The translations under genes and the position numbers were made by a program. Source: Filosporella fistucella (Eukaryota > Ascomycota > Leotiomycetes > Helotiales). Taken from it: a stretch of DNA of 64,000 nt. The DNA lies in contig JAQJZZ010000001.1 of assembly GCA_030077755.1 (NCBI GenBank), positions 1,054,001 through 1,118,000 on the forward strand, in the 5' to 3' direction. The notes beneath the pieces were generated by a model that did no database searches, was not told the DNA's origin, and saw only the letters and a program-made list of their open reading frames with translations. Of the stretch, positions 11,724-20,568 are shown one piece after another (within the stretch, counting starts at the first letter, position 1; every line of letters starts with the position of its first letter).

Positions 11724-13148
11724 AAATAGATTTACCATATTTTTTTGTATTTGGGGTAGAGGGGTAGAGGGGTAGAATCGGGGACTGGCGTACTTCTATG
11801 GGGCATTTGCTAAGGAGCATCTTCCATTTGTTTACATAAATAGATTCATTGTTAGAACATACGAAGAGTATTTGCAGTATTTTCTCGCATGTTGATGGCT
11901 TCGCGAGTCAATGTCGTGTTATATGTTGATGCTGATGTGAAGTGATCAAGCCTATCTGCAGCCTATTATTCGTTTTCACCTCTCTGCTTCCTATAAACTT
12001 AGCAATTCTTGGGCAGACTTGCAATCCTTTTCTGACATTTCCAAGATCATATACTGTCGATAATCGCCTAGTGCAATTTCTGGGCCGACAAGCACAAGCT
12101 GCTAGTGAGGTTCACTGTAGGGGTGTAAAGTTTCGTGGCAGCAGTGAGTACCCCCATCAAACATTATCGTAGGTAAGAGTCGCTTGAGTTCCGAAAGGTA
12201 ATTTTACCAGTGGTCATGTATGCTTGTTCCAATATTCTCCACGTTGTTGCTTGCTGGATGAAGTAAGGGGCGATTTCGTTAATCTCTAGATTTTCGCCAA
12301 TATTCGGAATATTCACCAATGTCTCCAACCACCGCCAAACCCTCTTATGACCATTAAGTATCCCGCAACTCGGTTTCCACGCGCAATTTATTGACCCTTG
12401 TTACATTCATATTCCCAAGAACTCCTGGACTGATCTGGAGCTTAGCTGGCAGCTGAGAGTCAAGGCCTACTTTGATCAGTTGCTCACTTGCTTCGAGACA
12501 TGTGGCGGAGATAGAGTTTCCCGGGTCTACACATCAGGTGGTGTTTGATCCTCTAGTTAAATATATAGTCTTCAGATCTCATAACTTGGCGACTCTCTGT
12601 ACTGGGCATTTGCCCAGCTGTATGACTTCCACCGTTGTTTGTTAACGGTCCTCTCTACTAATGAGAACATGACTGCATGTACACACCACAATTTGCCTGT
12701 ATAGACATCAAATTTGTCTCTTGAAAGAACTGGAAGGATTTAATGAAGGAGTTATAGCAATATTTGCACTATTTATATAGAGGACATCTATACTCGATGC
12801 CACCTGTTTCGAGAGACTGGAAGCAATATGACAGAGGTCTGTAGCATGGTATGTTTATTGTAATATTCAATCGCAATAGCTGGCCTCATTGCTCTAATTC
12901 CTGAACATTCAAACTGACCGGAATGCCTCTTACTATCCAATCACATGCTATAAGCACGCCCCTTTTCATCTCTCGCTTGACCCCATCTGAACATCACGTA
13001 CTCACATTCAAGCTTAGCAGCAATTGTAACTCGGGGTTTTGCTCTTACTCTGGCAAATAGAGAGGTTCAGCTGAAAGATGTAACTATTAGGAGGAATGAA
13101 TTATGGTATAAATATATCCTCGAACCGTACACCGTGAGACCAACCTCT
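11724..13148. other. Intergenic region, 3' flanks of Stealth and GH13 genes
   Basis: The region is moderately A+T-rich. A 76-codon frame at 11942-12172 starts with a signal-peptide-like stretch but has no homology I recognise. It is not called as a gene. Confidence 0.45.
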
Positions 13149-14888
13149 TTACCAATTACCAAAGATAACACCCTCATAGCCCTTCAAACTTGCTCCACCC
13201 TTGGAAATATAATCGTCCTTGTATTCCCCTATCAACTTTTTCCAGCCTTCATAATCAGTTCCCTCGAAATTCTGATCTTCAGCTGAGAAATTTAGCAATA
13301 CCAGCGCACACTTATCGCCAACTGCGCTGGTTACGGTATAAGCCAAAAGATTCTCTCCACTCTCCCCAACAAGAACTTCCTCGAAAGCTCCATACACGAA
13401 TACATCCTGCTCTTTCTTTCTCAGAGCCAGCATATCTTTCCAATAGCTCAATACGCTATCCTTATCTGAGATTTGACTTTCCACATTCCATTCTTCAAAG
13501 TCGTCATTGACGCGCATCCATGGCGTTCCGCTTGAGGAGAATCCTCCATTTTTGCTGGAATCCCATTGCATAGGCAATCTCCCATTATCCCTTGCTTTCT
13601 TCCGCAGCTCAATCATCACGTCCGACATGTCTGCTCCTTCTCCTCTCTGCTTGAGAATAGCATTGTAGAAATTTCTTCCCTCAACATCAATATAATCTTC
13701 AATTCCCCAGGCTCGCGGGACATTCGCCATACCGATTTCTTGTCCTTGGAGAAGGAATAATGTCCCGCTCAAGCTTCCAAGGTAAGTCGCCAGCATTTTT
13801 GCTGCAGTTGCGCGATGTTGTGGAAGATCGGATGCATAACGGGACAACGAGCGGCCAGAATCATGGTTGTCCATATAAATTGAATTCCAGCCATCAAACT
13901 TGGGCATAGCCTTCTGCCAAAATCTTGTGAGGTTTCTTAAGGTCTCAAGCTTGAATTCACCATGGCCATACTTCGAATCTGGACCAAAGTCCATGTCCAC
14001 GATATCGCCTGCGAATACCATATTCAGCTCGTGACGATCCTTTGCCACATATTTTGACACTGATTCCTCGTCTTTGGTGAAGCCGAGTTCACCGACGGTC
14101 ATACAATCATACTTGTCAAAAACTTTCTTTCTCATCTCTTGTATATATTCATGCATTCGTGGACCTGAAGCAAAGTATTTGGCTCCTGATTGGAATTCGG
14201 ATGATGGGTCTGTAATTGGAGCATCCGGAAGATCTGGATGTTTCGACATGAGATTCATCGAATCGATGCGGTAACCATCGACACCTTTATCCAACCAGAA
14301 CTTCATATCGCTATATGTTGCCTGTCTCATGTCCTCATTCGTCCAATTCAGATCCGGTTGGGAAGGTAGGAACAGACTCAGATAGTATTGGCTACTTCCC
14401 TCATCGAATGTCCAGGCACTTCCACCAAATATGGAAGCCCAGTTGTTAGGAGGCTTCCGGTTTCCTTCGGCATCAAATTTTGGATCTTTCCAAAAGTACC
14501 AATCTCTTTTGGAAGACGTCTTAGACGAGCGCGATTCCTCGAACCAGGCATGCTGATCAGATGTATGGTTCACAACAAGGTCAAGCAAAACTTTGATCCC
14601 TCTCTCATGTAACCCTTTGATCAAAATATCGACATCCTCAACACTACCATAAGGCTTGTGTATCGAGCGATAATCGGATATATCGTAACCCATATCTTTC
14701 TGGGGTGATGCGAATATAGGCGAGAGCCAAATCGCTGTGGCACCAAGTGATTTGATATAGTCCATTTTGGACAGAATTCCTGGGATATCACCGAGTCCAT
14801 CGCCATTTGAGTCGAGGAAGGACGCGGGATATATTTGGTAGACCACAGCTTCCTTCCACCATGCCTTTTCTGGGGCTTTTGGTGCCAT
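13149..14888 (-). CDS. GH13 alpha-glucosidase (maltase/oligo-1,6-glucosidase type), cytoplasmic
   Basis: One exon, 579 residues, no signal peptide. The barrel starts at WWKEAVVYQIYPASFLDSNG (10-29). Conserved regions are DLVVNH (103-108), GYRIDSMNLM with nucleophile D209, VGE with acid/base E267, and NHD with D343. It hydrolyses the terminal alpha-linked glucose of maltose-like sugars and perhaps sucrose. The residue after the nucleophile, which is Val, Thr or Ala in many characterised family members and affects 1,4 versus 1,6 choice, is Ser here, so preference cannot be assigned. Size matches the family. Downstream of it in the same direction nothing follows; upstream on the same strand is the GH32 invertase, then a transporter remnant and a Zn2Cys6 regulator, forming a sugar-use cluster. 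All enzymes appear intracellular. Confidence 0.93.
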   Translation of the reverse strand: MAPKAPEKAWWKEAVVYQIYPASFLDSNGDGLGDIPGILSKMDYIKSLGATAIWLSPIFASPQKDMGYDISDYRSIHKPYGSVEDVDILIKGLHERGIKVLLDLVVNHTSDQHAWFEESRSSKTSSKRDWYFWKDPKFDAEGNRKPPNNWASIFGGSAWTFDEGSSQYYLSLFLPSQPDLNWTNEDMRQATYSDMKFWLDKGVDGYRIDSMNLMSKHPDLPDAPITDPSSEFQSGAKYFASGPRMHEYIQEMRKKVFDKYDCMTVGELGFTKDEESVSKYVAKDRHELNMVFAGDIVDMDFGPDSKYGHGEFKLETLRNLTRFWQKAMPKFDGWNSIYMDNHDSGRSLSRYASDLPQHRATAAKMLATYLGSLSGTLFLLQGQEIGMANVPRAWGIEDYIDVEGRNFYNAILKQRGEGADMSDVMIELRKKARDNGRLPMQWDSSKNGGFSSSGTPWMRVNDDFEEWNVESQISDKDSVLSYWKDMLALRKKEQDVFVYGAFEEVLVGESGENLLAYTVTSAVGDKCALVLLNFSAEDQNFEGTDYEGWKKLIGEYKDDYISKGGASLKGYEGVIFGNW

Positions 14889-15773
14889 TTTTATCTGAAT
14901 ATCTGTTAGAGATTGCCCCGTTTATCTAGGGGATTCATAGTATTGAAGGAACTTACTGTATTGATTGTTTTACCTATACTTCCCATTCTACTCAATGGTC
15001 TGAGTGACAGTGAAGTTTGATGCAAGTGGAAAGATGTATAGGAAGAAGTTCAAAGGATCAGATCATATCTCCTACAGGCCCCGTGTCTAAATTCAGTGTA
15101 GTGGAGCTTATATCGACCTGCTGTTTAATTATTAGGGATCTAAAGCGTGAAAGTTTCTATATTTACAGAATGACACTACTCAGTTTAATCGAATTTGGGA
15201 GATCTTCACGATGCCGTCTCTTCGTCGGATCTATTTATCGGGTGAATAGATTCTTGGTGGATGATCTCGTATATTGCATCTCAGATATCAAATCTCCTTT
15301 GCCAAAATGTAGGTAACGAGTCAACACGGCCGGGTTCGACGGTTGGAATTGAAGCATGCAGATTGCCTGCTCGGTCATCCTTCAGTTGAGTGAGGTGTGG
15401 GTAGGTAATACGCTTTCCCCGCAGTGGGGTGATGGGTGAATTCTCATTTGGTCTGGGATGTCAGCTTTGGTAGCTGACAATGTTGATCGCACCTCCCTTA
15501 TTTCAGCGCTGAATGACGATAGCAATATTACCTAACATGAAATCATCTGAAATCATCTGAAATCCCATATCACGTGACCTACGGGGTACCTCGACGGGAA
15601 GGTTGATGCTCATGTCTATTATCTTATTAGGCGTTCTCAGCCTCATAGCAGCTAAGTACGACAATAAATTTGAGTCATTTAGGAGTTCCCTAGTTGATAA
15701 TAGGTCATGCTTTCCAAGTTGTCTATTCCGTTTCTTAGGCCGTCCAAATAGTGATATCAAATCTAGTAAAATA
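14889..15773. other. Region between GH13 start and GH32 stop (GH13 promoter)
   Basis: About 885 bp upstream of the GH13 gene. CGG triplets cluster near 15329-15342 (CGGCCGGGTTCGACGG), a possible zinc-cluster target. A short tandem AATCATCTGA duplicate sits at 15541-15560. No gene is called; a 96-codon minus frame over the GH32 stop is treated as spurious. Confidence 0.4.
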
Positions 15774-17465
15774 TCAAATCCCAATAGCAACAACTGTTGT
15801 GCTCGCTAATCCCTTTCCCGATATTGTAGACTCCTCGCTATGCTCCAAAATGACATTCAAGCCCTCAGATACTGGTCTTTGTGCAGTTCGATGAGGCCAT
15901 GCCCTTTCCAAATCGTTCCAACATTCAAATCCAATTTTCTCCTCATCAAAACCACCAAAGTCGTACGAGACCCCTGTAGAAGAGTCTAGCGTAGGATATA
16001 TCCTTGATGTCATCGCAAATCTATCATTCGCATACACTTCAACGATCGAATTGTCGACGAAAATGCACACATTGAGATCTTCCCCAGGCGACATGTGAAA
16101 AGGCCCGGAATCCGTAGCTGCTAGTCCGAATTTCTCGATTGATGATTCTGATTTGTCGACCGTAATGCAGTTATTCTCGCAATCAAGAATAATCCGAGTA
16201 CGCTCAAGTTCTGAAGCCCGGACATCAAAGCTGAATTTCCCCTGCTTTGGTTGTTGGAAGCAGCAGCGAATCTCGAAGTTCTTCGATTTCAAACTTGGAA
16301 AAGCTTTCAGGCCCGATGGTACATGAGTTTTCCGGAGAGAAGAGACTTGAGGAGCTGGCCGAAACCCAAGTGTACTCATTGTTCCGGCAGCCTCGTCGTG
16401 CCTCCAGATATGCCCATCTGGTTGGTCTTTCGCGATAGGCCTTGAAATCTCGTACAATTCGCGGGGATGGGCTAGGCATCCAGCCCAGCCCTGTTTCCTC
16501 ACCATATTCTTCGGAGCAGTTTCATCAGCCCAGCCTAATTGAAGAAGTCTACCCTCTGCATCTCTGAAAACGTGCGCAGCATAAGCCACTCCGTGATCGA
16601 GTGATCCATGATTTTTGATAACAAATTTTGGTTTTCCGTTCTCCAGGGCAAGATCGCCAGACATCCAGAGCAGGCAATGGCCGTTGTGTCGATCGCTGCC
16701 ATGGTCCTCCTCTACACCAACAATCATGTAGTGTCTTTCGCCAATGCTGAAAAAGCTTGCACATTCGAAGTTCATCCCAAAGCTCATTTGACTGCTTGAA
16801 AAATCTGGAGCGACTCTCGATTTTTCTTCCACGCTGAGAATGGCGGAGACAGGCTTCCAATTAAGTAGATCAGATGACTGATACAAATGAAGTTCGGGTC
16901 CAACTCCCTTCTCACCAGATGCAATCATCATGTACTCTGTCGAAGCATCTTGGCCTAGCAAGTCCGAAAGTCCTTTCCAGCGTGAGACAAAGGGATCTCT
17001 CCATCCTGTGGTCGTTTGTTTTTTGGGAGGAACTGTCATAAGTGGATTATTCTCATAGCGGTTCCAAGTCCTTCCAAAGTCCGTTGAGAAAGCCACAGAT
17101 TGAGATTCACATCCCTCGATATAATCCACTGACCAGTGTATGGGTACTGCGGAAATACTAGTGTAGAACAGAAACAGCACCCTCTTCCCGTCCACGATCC
17201 TTGATGCAATTGACCCAGAGAAGACTCCAAGACGATCGTAAGTTGCTCCGTTTCTTATCGCTGGCGATACATCTTCCCACGTAACTAGATCTTTGCTTCT
17301 AGCCATTCCCCAAGCACTATTACCTCCATCCGTCGTCCCTGGATTCCATTGATAGCAGAAAAGATACTCTTTGGTTTCTGGGACATAGACTGCACCACAG
17401 GGATCATTCATCCAGCTATCTGGTGCGATAAAATGAGAGGTAGGACGAAATCGATTGAAAGCCAT
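15774..17465 (-). CDS. GH32 invertase/fructosidase without signal peptide (intracellular)
   Basis: One exon, 563 residues. The N-terminus begins directly with the catalytic five-blade propeller, MAFNRFRPTSHFIAPDSWMN, with WMNDPCG (nucleophile D21), WRDPF (transition-state D157) and the acid/base E234 in FECASFF. The C-terminal beta-sandwich includes VDNSIVEVYANDR. There is no hydrophobic leader and no upstream exon with one, unlike secreted fungal invertases; a cytoplasmic class represented by SucB of Aspergillus niger is known. It should split sucrose or short fructans after uptake. Its start is about 960 bp from the start of a divergent sugar transporter remnant. A CGG-N9-CCG site lies 100 bp upstream. 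The start codon follows a short A+T-rich leader, and no alternative start fits better. Confidence 0.93.
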   Translation of the reverse strand: MAFNRFRPTSHFIAPDSWMNDPCGAVYVPETKEYLFCYQWNPGTTDGGNSAWGMARSKDLVTWEDVSPAIRNGATYDRLGVFSGSIASRIVDGKRVLFLFYTSISAVPIHWSVDYIEGCESQSVAFSTDFGRTWNRYENNPLMTVPPKKQTTTGWRDPFVSRWKGLSDLLGQDASTEYMMIASGEKGVGPELHLYQSSDLLNWKPVSAILSVEEKSRVAPDFSSSQMSFGMNFECASFFSIGERHYMIVGVEEDHGSDRHNGHCLLWMSGDLALENGKPKFVIKNHGSLDHGVAYAAHVFRDAEGRLLQLGWADETAPKNMVRKQGWAGCLAHPRELYEISRPIAKDQPDGHIWRHDEAAGTMSTLGFRPAPQVSSLRKTHVPSGLKAFPSLKSKNFEIRCCFQQPKQGKFSFDVRASELERTRIILDCENNCITVDKSESSIEKFGLAATDSGPFHMSPGEDLNVCIFVDNSIVEVYANDRFAMTSRIYPTLDSSTGVSYDFGGFDEEKIGFECWNDLERAWPHRTAQRPVSEGLNVILEHSEESTISGKGLASTTVVAIGI

Positions 17466-17564
17466 ATTGATAGATAAATTTGGTCAATGATTGTGTCAGA
17501 AGTGCTTTGCTTTTTTTCAGCAGATGTGAGGCAGCTGCAGACCTTAAGGTCGTCGGGTGAATAC

Positions 17565-17579
17565 CGGATAACAAGCCCG
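17565..17579. promoter_or_regulatory. CGG-N9-CCG inverted triplet, candidate zinc-cluster binding site
   Basis: CGGATAACAAGCCCG lies 100 bp before the GH32 ATG. Zn2Cys6 regulators bind paired CGG triplets with fixed spacing, and the cluster contains such a regulator at 20569-22434. Chance occurrence is quite possible; no binding evidence exists in the sequence. Confidence 0.3.
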
Positions 17580-18316
17580 ATAATCCATCTGCCGTCGTGT
17601 GATTTATCTGTGTGATAGCCAAGTAAATGGAACTCAAGTTGCTGTGTTCCTGCAGCAGGCGGAATTGAAGATGCAGCAGTGGATAATCATTCTAGCAGCG
17701 GCTTTCAATTCCGCGTTACGATCATGGCTGGATGCAAGTGACTTACGGTGACTTAGCCAATGGCAATTCTCCCATAGGCCTTGATACTAGAACTTCTGAC
17801 TCATGTTACCTTGAAGTCACCTTGACCCACAGGCACCTCAGTCTCTTGAGATGCTCGGCCACTATCGTGGGTTTTGAAGGTGGTTGAAATTCAGCGAGAG
17901 TTTAGCCAAATGCGCAAGAATGGGGGGGTCTTGCAGTGTGGGGTCCAGGTCCAGCACAGCTTCCCGCCACTGGGTCAGGCTAGAACACATTACCAGCAGC
18001 TACGGGTAAGTCTGGGGTACAGCTAAGAAGAGCCTTAGCATGATAATTCACCCCATTGGTGCGGCCACTCTCCCACCTGGTAGTTGCCACCCCTTGGGTT
18101 CATTGAGTGACTTTGTATGTACAAATGTACTTGTACTCTTTTGACGCTCTTCCCCGTGGGTCCTCCTCTACATCGATGTGCAAGTACCGTACCTTTATGC
18201 TACATGTCAAACTCCATTACTCCATGTCCCCAACATGTGTATCAATCCGAGATGATGACGATCATGGATAACTCCGGCTAAGCGTCGATGATTCCGTGAT
18301 ACCCATCTGTTTGAGG

Positions 18317-18328
18317 TTTATATATAAG
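18317..18328 (+). promoter_or_regulatory. TATA-like element of transporter gene
   Basis: TTTATATATAAG lies about 100 bp upstream of the ATG at 18426, in a plausible core promoter position. Confidence 0.4.
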
Positions 18329-18425
18329 ATATATTAAAAGCCGCACGAGTTGAAATTCAAACACAATCAATCACCTATCAGAATTTGACCCTCAACTCTG
18401 TTCTCTCTCTCCTGTAAATCTCACA

Positions 18426-20122
18426 ATGGATTCTAAATCTTCTCTTGAAGACACCAACGTGCATGTATTTGACTCTTTAAGAGACATCGAAAAAAAATCC
18501 GAAATCATGCACTCCGAGCACGCCACATCCGCAGCCACAGCGCCTCCGTCCATTACCAAGGTTCCAGCCTCTACAGATCTGACGCCAAAACAACAGTACC
18601 AACAGCTCTGGACCAACCTCAAGAAAGACAAGCACTTTGTCCTCTGGGCACTCTATGTGATGTCCCTAGTCTTCGGCTGGGGATACGATCAAGGGTTATC
18701 CGGGGTAGCGATTGCTTTCCCAGAGTTTAGAAAGGTGTATGGTAATTACTATGTTACAGGAAACCAATGGGTTATTCCTGCTCTATGGCAGTCCCTTGGA
18801 ATGCTGCAAGTACGATTGGTCAGGTTTTTGGAGCCTTCTTGACGGGGCAGTTTGCAGATTATACGGGGAGGAAGCCGATACTTTTGCTGGCGGTTATGCT
18901 ATCTCTGGCAGCATCATGTGAGTATATCCAGTTGCTAGTAATATCTTCAGTATCTCCAGATAAATTTCCAATTTTATATCTGTATTTCCTCGAATGTATA
19001 TCTGACATCTCCCAGTTGCTTTAGTCTTCGCTCCAAACCTCCCCGTCCTCTTTGTCTCTAAACTCCTCCTCGGATTCTCCGTCGGCTTCTCAACAGCCAC
19101 ACCACCCCTCTACGTAACAGAAAACTCGCCCGCACCACTTCGAAGCTCCATGAGCAGTCTTACAATCGTGATCATCGTCCTCGGATTCTTCCTCTCCTCA
19201 CTAACCGGATTCGGTGCTTCCAAAATCTCCGGACCATGGAGTTTCCGACTGGCATTTTGCATGACTTTCCTCATTCCAGGCTTGTTTCTCTTTGGCCTGC
19301 CTTTCCTACCTGAGTCTCCGGTATGGTATATGAAGAAAAGACTGGAGGGAGATGCACGGAAAGCTGTGATCCAGCTATTTGGGAAGGATTCGGATGTTGA
19401 AGAGATAATCTCTGCTATCAAGAAAGATCTAGAGATTATGGAGGGAGAAGCGCAACATGCTAGCCAGACGAGTTGGAAAGCTATTTTCACCAAGCCGCAT
19501 CTTTCGAGAACTCTCGTTGCTGTTCTTGGATTACAATCTCAGAATTTCTCAGGCGGTTATTTTGCTAGTAAGTAATTCCATTCTACGCAAAATTATCTTC
19601 TGATACGAATCACGTTTTCATCCACTCGGACCACTCCCACCTTTCTCTCCCCTATTTCCCCTCGCTTCCGCTCTACACTCATGCTAATGCATCCCAGACA
19701 CCTACCAGACCTACTTCGAGCTAATTGGCCAAAGCGATCCCTTTGGCCTAACAGCTATATCGAGCACCCTCCAATTCCTCGCCAACTGCGTCGCAGTGCT
19801 GATATCCGACGTGCTTCCCCGTCGTAAAGCTCTCATTGGGGGTGGCACAATTCTCGTGCTCTGGTCTGTAATCATAGCACTTATGCTCTCCTCCGTCTTT
19901 CCATACTTCATCAACCCAGATCAATTGAACTGGGGTGGAAAAGTTATGTTTTTGTTTGTGGGAGCAGAGATTTTTATTCTCCTTGGACTGTTCTTCTATC
20001 AACCTGAGACGAAGAACAGGACGTATGGCGATATTGATATTTTGTATGCGAGCAGTTTATCGCCAATGAAGTTTACGGAGTGGGTAGTTGTAGATGGGGT
20101 TGCGGTTAGGAAGGGATTGTAA
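18426..20122 (+). pseudogene. MFS sugar (maltose/alpha-glucoside-type) transporter, frameshifted and shortened
   Basis: Exons 18426..18917, 19016..19567 and 19698..20122 are joined by good introns (98 and 130 nt, GTGAGT...CCCAG and GTAAGT...CCCAG). The total, 1469 nt, is one base short of a whole frame. The break is at 18795-18799: the frame reads ALWQSL and then must shift by one to continue WNAASTIGQVFGAFLTGQFA, as if one T were lost from a TTT run. Preserved features are the sugar-transporter GYDQGLSG, DYTGRKP, LPESPVWY and PETKNRTY motifs. Between WSVIIALM and NWGGKVMFL about 70 residues expected around helices 9-10 are missing, in frame. It would have imported the substrates of the neighbouring GH13 and GH32 enzymes. 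A sequencing error could explain the lost base but not the internal loss. Confidence 0.8.
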
Positions 20123-20568
20123 CGTTCCTTTTATAGAACAGAATGTGTATAGATTATTGAGTATGGATACAGAAAAGGACATGGATTGATAGAGCCCGAC
20201 AGGCTGGAAGGGGGAAATCCATATAATATTCACGCTTAAACCTTATTTGAGCATTATTTAATACATCTGGATTGTGACTACTTGCTACATAGTCGCTCTC
20301 TTCATCATAGCCCTTCCACCTTGGAAAGGCTGTGGCGCATGATCGCAAAGATGGCCATGCATTGACTACTGATAAACCCGACGCACGATGGCCAACAAAG
20401 AATCCATACAGGGTAGGCTAAGTATCCATATACAAGAAGTGAGTTGAATCATTTGACTAACTACTTGTTGCAAGATGCCCATCATACACACTCGCCTTTT
20501 CCAATACACATAAACCGCACACTCAATATCCTTAAGAAGCTACGAAGAGAAACTCCAATAACCGATGC
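20123..20568. other. Convergent 3' flanks of transporter remnant and regulator
   Basis: 446 bp with no coding or repeat signal seen. Confidence 0.5.

Larger units (their letters stand above)
17466..18425. promoter_or_regulatory. Bidirectional promoter region, GH32 and transporter
   Basis: 960 bp lie between the divergent start codons of the GH32 gene and the sugar transporter. It includes several CGG/CCG triplets, a TATA-like element near 18317 on the transporter side, and a pyrimidine-rich leader (CTCTGTTCTCTCTCTCCTG) just before the transporter ATG. Confidence 0.5.

Noticed and set aside
11942..12172. 76-codon frame with a hydrophobic start
   Set aside because: The rest has no cysteine pattern or domain and no promoter features; it may be chance.
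15325..15345. tRNA-like B box (GGGTTCGACGG)
   Set aside because: The following bases do not complete the B box and no A box or cloverleaf stems can be formed. No tRNA gene was found in the window.
15503..15793. 96-codon minus frame overlapping the GH32 stop
   Set aside because: It overlaps the end of a certain gene by 20 bases in another frame, with no recognisable content.
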